Positions 43,736 to 53,126 of a DNA stretch of 64,000 nt are shown here, piece after piece. The notes under the pieces were generated by a model. That model ran no database searches, had not been told where the DNA came from, and saw only the letters and a program-made list of their open reading frames with translations. Source of the stretch: Brevundimonas fontaquae (GTDB taxonomy: Bacteria; Pseudomonadota; Alphaproteobacteria; Caulobacterales; Caulobacteraceae); NCBI RefSeq assembly GCF_017086445.1, contig NZ_CP070968.1, positions 3,236,603 through 3,300,602 on the forward strand, in the 5' to 3' direction. Within the stretch, counting starts at the first letter, position 1, and the number at the start of each line of letters is the position of its first letter. A program made the position numbers and the translations under genes.

Positions 43736-44323
43736 ATGATCGCTTCCCCTGCCCTTCTCGCTCTTCGGGAAGCCACCGCCCCAGCCCACGAGACCCTGGA
43801 AGTCCAGGCCCGGATCGAGCCGCGTCTGTCGGACCCCGCCACGCGGGCGGCGACCGTGGCGGCGTTTTACCGCTTCCATGCCGGACTGGAGCCGCTCAGC
43901 CATCCGCTGGCGGCGGCGTTGAACGCCGCACTGGGCGCCGCCTTCGAACCGCGATCACGCGCGAACGGGATCGCCCAGGACCTGACGATACTGGGCCAGC
44001 GCGTTCCCCCGCCGGCGCGTCCGGCTGCGCCCGCCTCGGCCGGCGAAGCCTTGGGCTGGGTCTATGTGGCCGAAGGGTCGATGCTGGGCGGGCGGATCAT
44101 ACGACGCCGGCTGACCGCCGAGGGTCGCGATCTGGACGGCCTCGACTTTCTGGATCCCTATGGCGAAGAGACCGGCGCACGCTGGCGCGCCTTCATGGAC
44201 CTGCTGGACCGGGCCTGCGTCAGCGGCCTTGCCACGATCGATCAGGTGGTGAAGGGCGGCGTCGACGGCTTCGCCTTCGCCCATCGCACCTTGCAACCCC
44301 CGCCGCAGGAGGCCGCGGCATGA
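43736..44323 (+). CDS. Biliverdin-producing heme oxygenase
   Basis: 195 residues from the ATG at 43736. The heme oxygenase helical fold is indicated by LREATAPAHETLE with the proximal His near residue 17, YRFHAGLEPL and the distal-helix GWVYVAEGSMLGGRII glycine-rich motif. It opens heme to biliverdin, carbon monoxide and iron. Its stop overlaps the bacteriophytochrome start by 4 bp, so it supplies the chromophore for that photoreceptor. Confidence 0.93.
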   Translation: MIASPALLALREATAPAHETLEVQARIEPRLSDPATRAATVAAFYRFHAGLEPLSHPLAAALNAALGAAFEPRSRANGIAQDLTILGQRVPPPARPAAPASAGEALGWVYVAEGSMLGGRIIRRRLTAEGRDLDGLDFLDPYGEETGARWRAFMDLLDRACVSGLATIDQVVKGGVDGFAFAHRTLQPPPQEAAA

Positions 44324-46494
44324 CCGAGACGCTCGACCTGGCCGACGCCGCGCTGAACGAATGCGACCACGAGCCGATCCACATTCCTCAATCGATCCAG
44401 CCGCACGGCTTCATGTTGGTGCTGGATCTGCAATCCCTGACCATCCGCCAGGGGGCGGGCGCGATCGAGGAGCTGACCGGCCGCAAGGTCTGGATCGATC
44501 GCACCGTCGCCGACGTGTTGGGCGATGTCGCCGACCGGGCCGTGCGCGCCATGGCCGCGCATCAGGAGGCCGGCTTCGCCTGTCGCTGGCGCGCGACCAA
44601 TCGTCTGGAATACGACGTCGTGGTGCATCGTGCGCCGGGGACGACTTCCGGCACGATCAACGATCTGATGATCATCGAGGTCGAGCAGAGCTCGCAGCAG
44701 GCCCGGCTCGGCGTCGATCTGATCGCCAACCTGGATGCCGCCGGCGCCGCGCTGGAACGGGCGGTGACGATCCAGACGGTGTGCGAGCGGGCGGCGGACG
44801 CCTTCCGTCGCCTGACCGGTTTCGACCGGGTGATGATCTATCGCTTCCAGGACGACGAGGCGGGTCAGGTCGTGGCCGAAAGCCGCGCCGACGGGTCCGG
44901 CTCCTTCCTGAACCACCATTTCCCCGCGACAGATATCCCGCAGCAGGCCCGCGCCCTTTATCTGCGCAACCCGGTGCGAGTCATTCCCGACAGCCGCTAT
45001 ACGCCCCAGCCCCTGCGCCCCATTGCGCCCGACGAGGCGCCGCTGGACATGAGCGACAGCGGCCTGCGCTCGGTGTCGCCGATCCATCTGCAATATCTGC
45101 GCAATATGGACGTTCGGGCCTCGGCTTCGGTTTCGATCATCGTCGATGACGCCCTGTGGGGGCTGGTGGCCTGCCACAACGCCTCGCCCAAACTGCTGCC
45201 CTATGAGCTGCGCGTGGGCTGCACGGCCTTGGCGCGCAATCTCGCGCGACAGCTGAAGTCCCGGAGCGACGCCGACCTGTATCGCGAGCGCACGCGCCTG
45301 CGTCGGATGGAGGACGAACTGCTTTCGCGGCTGTCGCCGGACCGGCCGATGCGAGAGGCGCTGGCCGAAAAGGCCGACGCCCTGATGCAGCTGACCAGCG
45401 CGGACGGTCTGGCCATCGTCAGCGACGGCGATATCCAGACCTTTGGCCATACACCGCCCGAAGACGGCGTACGCGCCATCGCCGCCTGGGCGGCGGGACG
45501 GCCGGGCCTGCGCCCCGTCTCGTCGCACAACCTGGCCTCGGTTCTACCCGCCGCCGAGGCCTGGAAGACACACGCCAGCGGTCTGCTGGCGGTGACCCTG
45601 CCTCTGGATCAGCCGGTGTCGCTGCTGTGGTTCCGCTCGGAGGTGCTGGAAACGGTGCGCTGGGCCGGCAATCCCGCAACGGCGGAGAAGACGGGCCCCA
45701 ACGCCATTCTGACGCCGCGCGCCTCGTTCGAAAGCTGGTCGGACACCGTCTCGGGCCGCGCGCACCGCTGGGGCCCCGCCGCCGTGGAATCCGCGGCCCG
45801 GCTGAGGGACGCGCTGGCTGACTACGCCGCTGTCCATCAGGTCCGACGGCTGAACCGATCGCTGCAGGACCGCCTGTCCGAGCGCGACCTGCGGCTGGAG
45901 CAGCAGCAGTATCTGATCCGCGAGGTTAACCACCGGGTTCAGAACAGCCTGACGCTGGTGTCCAGCTTCCTGGGCCTTCAGGCGCGAGAGCTGGCGAGCG
46001 GACCGGCCGCGTCGGCGCTGAACGAGGCGCGACGGCGTGTACGGGCCGTGTCCGGGGTCCATAGCCGGCTGTATCTGAGTGATCAGGTCACGACCATCGA
46101 CATGAGCCGCTACATCGGCGAACTGATCGGCGATCTGGGCTCCAGCATGGGGCCCGACTGGGCCGCCGCCATCGAAACCGATCTGGACCCGGTCTGCATC
46201 GAGCCAGGGCGCGCCATCACCATCGGCCTGATCCTGACCGAACTGATCATCAACGCCCAGAAATACGCCTATGGCGGCAAGCCTGGTCCGCTGCGGATCG
46301 CCTTCCAGGAAGACGGCGCCTTCTTCCGCATGACGGTGGAGGACGAGGGCGCCGGCGGGCATCTGGCCGGCAAGGGTTTCGGCTCGATGATGATCAAGAG
46401 CCTGGTCGGCCAGTTGGACGGGACGATCGACTACCGAGACCGCGCGCCGGGCCTCAGCGTCGTGTTGCGGTCGCGGATCGACCCCCTCGTTTAA
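44320..46494 (+). CDS. Bacteriophytochrome histidine kinase (PAS-GAF-PHY-HisKA_2)
   Basis: 724 residues. Biliverdin-attachment Cys15 lies in NECDHEPIHIPQSIQPHG; the PAS-GAF-PHY photosensory core contains the HHFPATDIPQQAR motif near 206-220 and a GAF segment DALWGLVACHN; the output is a HisKA_2/HWE-like kinase with His538 in EVNHRVQNSL and an N-box LTELIINAQKYAY. It should switch between red and far-red states and phosphorylate a separate response regulator. None is adjacent; the next gene is an exporter. Confidence 0.95.
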   Translation: MTETLDLADAALNECDHEPIHIPQSIQPHGFMLVLDLQSLTIRQGAGAIEELTGRKVWIDRTVADVLGDVADRAVRAMAAHQEAGFACRWRATNRLEYDVVVHRAPGTTSGTINDLMIIEVEQSSQQARLGVDLIANLDAAGAALERAVTIQTVCERAADAFRRLTGFDRVMIYRFQDDEAGQVVAESRADGSGSFLNHHFPATDIPQQARALYLRNPVRVIPDSRYTPQPLRPIAPDEAPLDMSDSGLRSVSPIHLQYLRNMDVRASASVSIIVDDALWGLVACHNASPKLLPYELRVGCTALARNLARQLKSRSDADLYRERTRLRRMEDELLSRLSPDRPMREALAEKADALMQLTSADGLAIVSDGDIQTFGHTPPEDGVRAIAAWAAGRPGLRPVSSHNLASVLPAAEAWKTHASGLLAVTLPLDQPVSLLWFRSEVLETVRWAGNPATAEKTGPNAILTPRASFESWSDTVSGRAHRWGPAAVESAARLRDALADYAAVHQVRRLNRSLQDRLSERDLRLEQQQYLIREVNHRVQNSLTLVSSFLGLQARELASGPAASALNEARRRVRAVSGVHSRLYLSDQVTTIDMSRYIGELIGDLGSSMGPDWAAAIETDLDPVCIEPGRAITIGLILTELIINAQKYAYGGKPGPLRIAFQEDGAFFRMTVEDEGAGGHLAGKGFGSMMIKSLVGQLDGTIDYRDRAPGLSVVLRSRIDPLV

Positions 46495-46551
46495 GGCGCG
46501 GCCTGACGGCCCCTGTGGCGTCAGGTCGCAGGGCGCCGTAAGAGCCGGGCC

Positions 46552-47481
46552 ATGTCCGCTATGGCCTTTCGTCCCTCCTCGCGCGCCTTTGCGCTGATGG
46601 TTCTGCTGATCGCGGCCAGCGTGCTGGGCCTGGCGCCCATTCTGGTGCGGTTGACCGAGACGGGGCCGGCGGCCGCGGGGTTCTGGCGGTTCCTGTTCGC
46701 CCTGCCCCTGCTGACGATCTTGGCGTCGCGCGAACCAGGCGGCGTCGGCGCGGCGTCGAAATGGGCGCTGCTGGCGGGCCTGTTCTTCGCCCTGGACCTC
46801 AGCTTCTGGCACTACGGCATCGTCATGACCTCGGTCGCGAACGCGACGGTGCTGTGCAACCTGACGCCGGTCGTCGTGACCCTGTTCGGCTGGTTCGTGC
46901 TGAAGGAGCGGCCGCACCGGCTGTTCATCCTGGCCCTGGCCCTGGCCATGGGCGGCGCCTTCGCCATGGCGGCGGGCGCCGATGGCGGCCAGGGGACCAA
47001 TCCCATGCTGGGCGACCTGTTCTCGTTGTCGGTGGCGATTTGGTACTCGGGCTATTTCCTGGCGGTGCAGGCGGCGCGGCGCACGGCCGGCGCGATGCGG
47101 GTGACGTTCTGGGCGACCCTGTTGGGCGCGCCCCTGCTGTTGATCGTCGCCCTGGTGCTGGGCGAGGCTGTCATCCCCGCCGGACCGGCGGGCTGGGCCG
47201 CCTGCGTCGCCATGGGCGTGATGCACGTCTTCGGCCAAGGCGGCGTGGCCTGGGCGCTGGGCAAACTGCCGGCCTCGGTCACAGCCGTCACCATCCTGAT
47301 CCAGCCGGTCGTCGCGGGCCTGCTGGGCTGGTGGATCTTCGGCGAGACCCTGACGCCGGTTCAGGCCCTGGGCGGTGCCCTGGTGCTGGGCGCCATCGTC
47401 CTGGCGCAGCGGTCGCAACGCGCCAAGAGCGTGCAAGCCACCGAGACCAAGCCGCAGGACGCATCAAACGGGCTCAAGTAG
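46552..47481 (+). CDS. EamA-family (DMT) transporter
   Basis: 309 residues with about ten transmembrane helices in two EamA repeats (first with GFWRFLFALPLL and LTPVVVTLFGWFVLKE, second with QPVVAGLLGWWIFGE). These are inner-membrane metabolite or drug exporters. It follows the bacteriophytochrome by 57 bp and could be co-transcribed. Its stop lies inside a hairpin repeat (47470-47499). Substrate unknown. Confidence 0.9.
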   Translation: MSAMAFRPSSRAFALMVLLIAASVLGLAPILVRLTETGPAAAGFWRFLFALPLLTILASREPGGVGAASKWALLAGLFFALDLSFWHYGIVMTSVANATVLCNLTPVVVTLFGWFVLKERPHRLFILALALAMGGAFAMAAGADGGQGTNPMLGDLFSLSVAIWYSGYFLAVQAARRTAGAMRVTFWATLLGAPLLLIVALVLGEAVIPAGPAGWAACVAMGVMHVFGQGGVAWALGKLPASVTAVTILIQPVVAGLLGWWIFGETLTPVQALGGALVLGAIVLAQRSQRAKSVQATETKPQDASNGLK

Positions 47482-47499
47482 CGCGAAGCGCGGTAGCCC
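47470..47499. repeat. Third copy of the dispersed CTCAAGT hairpin repeat
   Basis: GGGCT CAAGTA GCGC GAA GCGC GGT AGCCC forms a hairpin and matches the copy at 37861-37887 over CTCAAGTAGCGCGAAGCGC. It contains the stop codon of the EamA gene. Confidence 0.75.
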
Positions 47500-47502
47500 G
47501 AG

Positions 47503-47538
47503 AAAACAAAACGGGCGCGGGAGAAACTCCCGCGCCCG
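47503..47538 (-). terminator. Terminator of the cold shock gene
   Basis: On the minus strand CGGGCGCGGGAG pairs with CTCCCGCGCCCG around TTT and is followed by TTTTGTTTTC. It may also stop transcripts of the EamA gene in the other direction. Confidence 0.88.
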
Positions 47539-47565
47539 CCTCTAAGCCTTGAAGGCTGGATCGAC

Positions 47566-47769
47566 TTAAAGAACCTTGAGATCGATCGCCGAAGTCTTGC
47601 CGCGCTGGTTTTCCAGCTCGTATTCGACCTTGGCGTTCTCATCGAGGCCCTGAAGTCCGGCCTTCTGAACGGCGGTGACGTGAACGAACACGTCGGAGCC
47701 GCCGCTATCGGGCTGGATGAAGCCGTAGCCCTTGGTGGGGTTGAACCACTTGACCGTGCCGGTCGCCAT
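47566..47769 (-). CDS. Cold shock protein (CspA family)
   Basis: 67 residues from the ATG at 47769. RNA-binding motifs RNP1 KGYGFIQPD and RNP2 DVFVHVTAV are present. It binds single-stranded nucleic acid as a chaperone. The 196 bp between it and the extensin-like gene are likely to contain a long 5' untranslated region as in other csp genes, with no gene in it. A strong terminator follows. Confidence 0.95.
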   Translation of the reverse strand: MATGTVKWFNPTKGYGFIQPDSGGSDVFVHVTAVQKAGLQGLDENAKVEYELENQRGKTSAIDLKVL

Positions 47770-47965
47770 GTCTGCGTCTCCGTAAACGCGCTTTTCCAGG
47801 CGGATCCCCCTCGAGGTGACCCGACAATCCATCTGGACAGCTCGTTCAGGCGAAGGAGCGAAACGCGGGTTTGGACCCCACGCGAAATCCGGACTGCAGC
47901 GATGTTGTCACCCGGCTTTTCCAGACGGTCAACAGCAAAGCGAGTCGCACCGGACGCATTCAGGC

Positions 47966-48727
47966 TTAACGACAGAGGCCCCGCGCCGCCCCGTCGATGT
48001 GCAGATGGTTGGCGTGGGCGGCGTTGTAGTCGGGCGTCAGGACCGTCGAAAACAGCTGGCAGGCCCCGTCGCGCAAGGCGTGCAGGAAGCGGCCGCCCGG
48101 CTCGCCCGCCGGCCCGTCGCCGCGCCAGTCGTTCAGAACGCTGACGGTTCGACCGTCCTTCAAGGTCACCGCTGCGACATCCAGCGCATTGGCCTTGGCA
48201 TGTTCGCTGGGCCGCTCGGTCTCGTCCTGCGAGCCGTAGATGCGGCGGCACGAATAGGTGCCGTAATTTTCCACCCGCGCGGGCGCCGAGCCCATAATGT
48301 CGCGCGAGGCCGGGCGCAGCACCTGTCGATCCCAAATGACGTAGCGGACCGCCAGCGGGCACTGCATGACGACGTCGGCCGGCGCCAGCGGCGTCACCTC
48401 GCCGCCCGTGATCCGCACCGCCCCGCGCACCACGCAGAAGCCGCCGTCGTCGCGGTCGGGCGCGCGTTCGACCTGAACCCCCGCATTGCGCAGCGCCTGC
48501 ATACAGGCCTCGGTCGCGCCCTCGACGGCCTCGGGCGTGGCGGCGGTCGGCACATCGAAGGCGGCGACCTTTGCGGTGGTCGCGCGGCCCAGCGGACGAT
48601 CCAGATCCAGCGGCTTCCACGGCAGGTCCTGGGGCGGAGCGAAGGCGTTCAACAACGCAAAGCCGGCGCAGACCAGCAGCGCCAGCTCCCAAACCAGATT
48701 CCACATGTCCGCCAGATCGCGCTTCAT
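47966..48727 (-). CDS. Extensin-like domain protein
   Basis: 253 residues. An N-terminal membrane anchor (about residues 10-30) is followed by an extensin-like C-terminal domain with CPLAVRYVIWDRQVL, GTYSCR, HAKANALDVAAV and the C-terminal HANHLHID. These SxHxxxxALD and HxNHxHxD motifs recall LAS-type D,D-peptidases, so a cell-wall peptidase or carbohydrate-binding role is possible. Four to five cysteines suggest a periplasmic protein with disulfides. Confidence 0.85.
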   Translation of the reverse strand: MKRDLADMWNLVWELALLVCAGFALLNAFAPPQDLPWKPLDLDRPLGRATTAKVAAFDVPTAATPEAVEGATEACMQALRNAGVQVERAPDRDDGGFCVVRGAVRITGGEVTPLAPADVVMQCPLAVRYVIWDRQVLRPASRDIMGSAPARVENYGTYSCRRIYGSQDETERPSEHAKANALDVAAVTLKDGRTVSVLNDWRGDGPAGEPGGRFLHALRDGACQLFSTVLTPDYNAAHANHLHIDGAARGLCR

Positions 48728-48829
48728 TCGGCCCCTCGCAGGCCGGACGGGCCCGGCGCCTTAACGCCCAGCTTCGCAGTCGGCTCCCTCGCCCTTGCTC
48801 TCTGCCGGCCCTCGGCCCACTCTCTTCCC

Positions 48830-49579
48830 ATGGGAAAGAAATCCGACGCCTATGACGCCGAGCTGGAACAGATCCAGCTGGCCATCGTCCAGACCCAGGC
48901 CTGGAGCATCGAGCATGGCTCGCGCGTGGTCATCGTGCTGGAGGGGCGAGACACCGCCGGCAAGGACGGCGCGATCAAGCGCCTGACCGAACATATGTCG
49001 CCGCGCCAGACCCGCGTCATCGCCCTGCCCAAGCCCAGCGACCGCGAGACCAGCCAGTGGTATTTCCAGCGCTATGTCCCGCACCTGCCGGCGGCGGGCG
49101 AGACGGTGATCTTCAACCGGTCCTGGTACAACCGCGCCGGGGTCGAGCCAGTCATGGGTTACTGCACGCCCGAGCAATACGCCCAGTTCATGACCGACGC
49201 CCCGCGCTTCGAGCGGATGCTGACGGACGACGGGATCATCCTGATCAAGATCTGGCTGGACATCTCGCGCAAGGAGCAGGCCAAGCGGCTCAAGGAACGC
49301 CGCGATGATCCGTTGAAGAAGTTCAAGCTGTCGTCGCTGGACGCCGAGGCCGAAGCGCGGTTCGACGCCTATTCCGACGCTCGCGACCGGATGCTGGACG
49401 AGACCGACCGCGACTATGCGCCCTGGACCGTCGTCGCCACCGACGACAAGAAGACGGCGCGGCTGAACATCGGCCGCTACATCCTGTCGGTGCTGAGCCA
49501 CACCAGTATCGACATCAGGAAACCGGATTCCGACGTCGTGTTCAGCGCCGGCAAGGCCAAGGGCAGACTGGCGCGGTGA
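48830..49579 (+). CDS. ppk2: Polyphosphate kinase 2
   Basis: 249 residues from the ATG at 48830. PPK2 marks: EGRDTAGKDGAIKRL (Walker A), SDRETSQWYFQRYV, FNRSWYNRAGVEPVMG (Walker B region) and the lid arginines in ERRDDPLKKFKLS. The enzyme transfers phosphate between polyphosphate and nucleotides; single-domain PPK2s use either GDP/ADP or AMP. It is convergent with the Rieske gene, 6 bp apart. Confidence 0.95.
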   Translation: MGKKSDAYDAELEQIQLAIVQTQAWSIEHGSRVVIVLEGRDTAGKDGAIKRLTEHMSPRQTRVIALPKPSDRETSQWYFQRYVPHLPAAGETVIFNRSWYNRAGVEPVMGYCTPEQYAQFMTDAPRFERMLTDDGIILIKIWLDISRKEQAKRLKERRDDPLKKFKLSSLDAEAEARFDAYSDARDRMLDETDRDYAPWTVVATDDKKTARLNIGRYILSVLSHTSIDIRKPDSDVVFSAGKAKGRLAR

Positions 49580-49585
49580 AGCGCC

Positions 49586-49969
49586 TCAGGCCGTTCTGAC
49601 CATCCCGCCAGAGGCCGTCACCGGCCAGGGCGTCAGCCGCCCGCCCGCGCAGGGGCCGCCCTTGCATTCGCCGGTCAGCGGCTCGAAGATCGCCCCGTGC
49701 CAGCCGCACAGGATCAGCGCGCCGTCCGGCGTCAAATACCGGTCGATCTCCATCGCGATCGGAAAGCCGGCGTGCGGGCAGCGATCGACCCAGCCCGCGA
49801 CTTGTCCATCCTTTCTGACCACGAAGCCGTGAAAGAAGGCCTCGCCGATCTGCAGCACGAAGCCGCGCGAGCCGGGGTCGGCGATGTCGCCCTCGGCACA
49901 CAGGGCCACGCCGGGCGGCGTCTTCCAGACCCGTTTGCGCTCGGCCGGCGCCTCGGCCGCTTCAGACAC
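49586..49969 (-). CDS. Rieske [2Fe-2S] domain protein
   Basis: 127 residues. The Rieske motifs are CPHAG and CGWHGA, with the two Cys-His pairs spaced by about 18 residues, and [13 protein letters not shown] downstream. It is a small soluble ferredoxin-like protein, similar to the NirD/nitrite-reductase type rather than a cytochrome bc1 subunit. Its start overlaps the end of gpsA by 8 bp, so it belongs to the tsaD-gpsA operon. Partner unknown. Confidence 0.9.
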   Translation of the reverse strand: MSEAAEAPAERKRVWKTPPGVALCAEGDIADPGSRGFVLQIGEAFFHGFVVRKDGQVAGWVDRCPHAGFPIAMEIDRYLTPDGALILCGWHGAIFEPLTGECKGGPCAGGRLTPWPVTASGGMVRTA

Positions 49970-50960
49970 GTTCGGCCTTCAGCGGGCGCGACAGCAGGCC
50001 GTCGATCAGACCATCGACATCGATCTCGCCGGCCAGCAGGGCGGCGACGCCTTCCGAGATCGGGATTTCCACGCCCAGACGCGCGGCCAGTTCGCGAACC
50101 GCCGGCGCGCTTTCATAGCCTTCCGCCACCGACCGTTTGCCGGCCAGGGCCTGTTCGACCGTCTGGCCCTGACCCAGGGCCAGACCCAGGCTCATGTTGC
50201 GCGACTGGGGGCTGGAGCAGGTCAGGACGAGGTCGCCCAGGCCGCACAGGCCCGCCACCGTCTCCGCCTGCCCCCCCATGGCGACGGCGAGGCGGGTCAT
50301 CTCCGCAAAGCCGCGCGTGATCAGGGCGGCGTGGGCGCTGCGGCCCAACTGACGCCCCTCGGAGATGCCGCAGGCGATGGCCAGGACGTTCTTGAGCGCG
50401 CCACCCGCCTCGGCGCCCACCAGATCGGTCGCCAGATAGGGTCGGAAGCCCGGCGCCGACAGGGTGTTCAGCAAGGCCTCGCCCAGCGCCTGATCGGCGC
50501 AGGCCAGGGTCACGGCGGTCGGCAGGCCGCGCGACACCTCGCCCGCGAAACTGGGGCCGGAAAGGACGGCTGCGGGGGCGTCCGGCAGGGTCTCGGCCAG
50601 CACCTCGGTCATCAGCTTCATTGTGCCGCGCTCGACGCCCTTGGAGCACAGCACCACCGGCACGCCGGCGCGATAGTGGGGCGCAAACCCCGTCAGCGTC
50701 GCGCGCATGTGCTGGGCCGGCGGCACCGCCAGGATCACGTCGCAGTCGCCCAGATCAGCCAGATCGGCGGTAAATTTCAGGTCGTCGGCCAGCGGCACGC
50801 CGGGCAGATAGAGGTCGTTGGCCCGCGTCGCCCGCAGCGTCTCGACCAACTGCTGCTCGCGCGCCTGCAGGGTCGTGTCCAGTCCGGCCCGAACGCACAC
50901 TTGCGCCAGAGCCGTGCCCCAGGCGCCGGCGCCGATGACCCCTGCCGTGCGGAATTCCAT
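49962..50960 (-). CDS. gpsA: NAD(P)-dependent glycerol-3-phosphate dehydrogenase
   Basis: 332 residues from the ATG at 50960 with GGGAGG upstream. It reduces dihydroxyacetone phosphate to glycerol 3-phosphate for phospholipids. Marks: [30 protein letters not shown], the catalytic Lys in [12 protein letters not shown] and [10 protein letters not shown]. It lies 26 bp after tsaD in the same direction, a common pairing in alphaproteobacteria. Confidence 0.97.
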   Translation of the reverse strand: MEFRTAGVIGAGAWGTALAQVCVRAGLDTTLQAREQQLVETLRATRANDLYLPGVPLADDLKFTADLADLGDCDVILAVPPAQHMRATLTGFAPHYRAGVPVVLCSKGVERGTMKLMTEVLAETLPDAPAAVLSGPSFAGEVSRGLPTAVTLACADQALGEALLNTLSAPGFRPYLATDLVGAEAGGALKNVLAIACGISEGRQLGRSAHAALITRGFAEMTRLAVAMGGQAETVAGLCGLGDLVLTCSSPQSRNMSLGLALGQGQTVEQALAGKRSVAEGYESAPAVRELAARLGVEIPISEGVAALLAGEIDVDGLIDGLLSRPLKAERV

Positions 50961-50986
50961 ACGCCCTCCCGAGGCTTGTTTATCGT

Positions 50987-52132
50987 TCACGCCTTGGCGC
51001 CCTTGCGGCCCGGCTTGTGAGAAGGATCGGACAGGGCGCGCGCTTCGTCCAGCGGCCATCGCGGCCGGGCGACGACGTCAATGTCGCTGGTCAGGCCCAG
51101 CGCCAGCCGTTCAGCCCCCGCCAGGGCGATCATCGCCGCATTGTCGGTGCAATAGGCCATGGGCGGCGCCAGGAAGTCGAAGCCGTGTTTCGCCGCCGTC
51201 GCCTGCAAGGTCGCGCGGATGGTCTTGTTGGCCGCGACCCCGCCCGCGACGACGAAAAGCCGGTGCTCATGGGTTTCGGCATAGGCCGCCAGCGCCCGTT
51301 CCGACCGATCCGACAGCTGGCGCGCGATGGCGTTTTGCACCGCGTCGGCCAGATCCGCCTTGTCCTGCTCGGTCTGGCAGGTCTGGGCGATGCGAAAGGC
51401 CGCCGTCTTCAGGCCCGAGAAGGAGAAGTCGCAATCCTTGCGGCCCAAGAGGGCGCGCGGCAGATCGATCTTCGACCCATCGCCCTGCGTGGCCAGCCGC
51501 TCCAGCGCCGGCCCACCCGGATAACCCAGGCCCAAGGCCTTGGCGATCTTGTCGAAGGCCTCGCCGGCCGCGTCGTCAATGGTGGCCCCGATCCGACTCA
51601 TGTCGCCGACGCCGCGCACCTCCAGAAGCTGGCAATGGCCGCCCGACACCAGCAGCAGCAGGAAGGGATAGGCCACCTCCGCCCCCAGCCGGGCCGACAC
51701 CGCATGCCCCTCAAGATGGTTGACCGCCACCAGCGGCAGGCCGCGCGCCAGCGCCGCCGCCTTGCCGAAGCTGAGGCCCACCATGACCCCGCCGACCAGA
51801 CCCGGCCCGGCGGTCGCCGCGATCCCGTCCAGCCCGTCATAGGCCATATCGGCCTCGGCCATCGCGCGTCGCGTGACCTCGGCGATCATTTCGACATGGC
51901 TGCGCGCCGCGATCTCGGGCACCACGCCGCCATAGGCCGCATGGTCGTCGATCTGGCTGTGAACGACCGAGGACAGCACCTCCGCCCGTCCCTCTGTCAG
52001 GCGCACGACCGAGGCGGCGGTCTCGTCGCAACTGGTCTCCAGGCCCAGCACCGTCAGCGGACCGGGACGAGGGGGGACATCCCGTCCAGTTGCTGACTTG
52101 GCGCCGCTGCTATAGTCGGCGGACATCTCCAT
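50987..52132 (-). CDS. tsaD: tRNA threonylcarbamoyladenosine transferase TsaD
   Basis: 381 residues if started at the ATG at 52132; ATGs at 52126 and 52174 are alternatives and the core begins at [16 protein letters not shown]. TsaD transfers the threonylcarbamoyl group to A37 of ANN-decoding tRNAs. The metal-binding HLEGH motif is present, with [12 protein letters not shown] and the [13 protein letters not shown] segment. It is divergent from hemC; the start at 52174 would overlap it, so I favour a later one. First gene of the tsaD-gpsA-Rieske operon. Confidence 0.95.
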   Translation of the reverse strand: MEMSADYSSGAKSATGRDVPPRPGPLTVLGLETSCDETAASVVRLTEGRAEVLSSVVHSQIDDHAAYGGVVPEIAARSHVEMIAEVTRRAMAEADMAYDGLDGIAATAGPGLVGGVMVGLSFGKAAALARGLPLVAVNHLEGHAVSARLGAEVAYPFLLLLVSGGHCQLLEVRGVGDMSRIGATIDDAAGEAFDKIAKALGLGYPGGPALERLATQGDGSKIDLPRALLGRKDCDFSFSGLKTAAFRIAQTCQTEQDKADLADAVQNAIARQLSDRSERALAAYAETHEHRLFVVAGGVAANKTIRATLQATAAKHGFDFLAPPMAYCTDNAAMIALAGAERLALGLTSDIDVVARPRWPLDEARALSDPSHKPGRKGAKA

Positions 52133-52172
52133 CGGGTCGAGGTAGCGACCCGGCGACCGGTGCGCAACGCTC

Positions 52173-53126
52173 ATGACCTTTCCTCTCCGCATCGGCACCC
52201 GGCGCTCCAAGCTGGCGCTCGCCCAATCCGGCATGATACAGCGCGCCATCGGCCGCGCCCTGAACGTGCCCGAGGCCGAGATCGAGACCGCCGTTCCTCT
52301 GGTCGAGATCGTCACCACCGGCGACCGCATCCAGGATCGCCGCCTGCTGGAGGTCGGCGGCAAGGCCCTGTTCACCAAGGAGATCGAGGAGGCCCTGCTG
52401 GCCGGCCGGATCGACATCGCCATCCATTCGATGAAGGACGTCCCCGCCGAACAGCCCGAGGGCCTGTGCATCGCCGCCATCCCCGAGCGCGAAGACGCCC
52501 GCGACGCCTTCATCAGCCGCGACTTCGACAGTTTCGACGCTCTACCCTTCGGCGCGCGCCTGGGCACCGCCAGCCTGAGACGCCAGGCTCAGGCGCTTGC
52601 CCTGCGGCCGGACCTGAAGGTCGAGATGCTGCGCGGAAACATCGACACCCGCCTGCGCCGCGCAGCCGATGGCGATTTCGACGCCATCTTGCTGGCCGTC
52701 TCGGGCATGACGCGCCTGGGCGTCACCGACCCTATCCGCGAGAAACTGTCGCTGGACGCCTTCCTGCCCGCGCCGGGCCAGGGCGCCCTGGCCATCCAGA
52801 CCCGCGCCGCCGACATCGACGCCGACTGGGTCGCCGCCCTGAACCACCCCGAGACCGCCCTGTGCATCGCCGCCGAGCGCGGCGCCATGACGGCGCTGGA
52901 GGGGTCGTGCCGCACCGCCGTCGGCGCCTATGCCCGTATCGAGCAGGACACCCTGCACCTGACCACTGAAATGCTCAGCCCAGACGGGTCCGCCCGCTGG
53001 CGCCGCGTCGGCGACCTTTTCCAACCGACCGAAGCCGACGCACGCGCTCTGGGCCAACGCCTGGGCGGCGAGGTCCACGCCTCGGCCGGCGATCAGGAAG
53101 TCGATCCCGCGACCCTGGACGGATGA
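52173..53126 (+). CDS. hemC: Hydroxymethylbilane synthase (porphobilinogen deaminase)
   Basis: 317 residues. It joins four porphobilinogens into hydroxymethylbilane in heme synthesis. Marks: RIGTRRSKLALAQ, HSMKDVP, the RRQAQAL segment and the dipyrromethane cofactor Cys246 in LEGSCRTAVGAYA. The stop overlaps hemD by 4 bp, so the two pathway steps are translated together. Confidence 0.97.
   Translation: MTFPLRIGTRRSKLALAQSGMIQRAIGRALNVPEAEIETAVPLVEIVTTGDRIQDRRLLEVGGKALFTKEIEEALLAGRIDIAIHSMKDVPAEQPEGLCIAAIPEREDARDAFISRDFDSFDALPFGARLGTASLRRQAQALALRPDLKVEMLRGNIDTRLRRAADGDFDAILLAVSGMTRLGVTDPIREKLSLDAFLPAPGQGALAIQTRAADIDADWVAALNHPETALCIAAERGAMTALEGSCRTAVGAYARIEQDTLHLTTEMLSPDGSARWRRVGDLFQPTEADARALGQRLGGEVHASAGDQEVDPATLDG

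Noticed and set aside
45544..47436. A 630-codon frame antisense to the bacteriophytochrome and EamA genes
   Set aside because: Spans two unrelated genes and has low-complexity composition.
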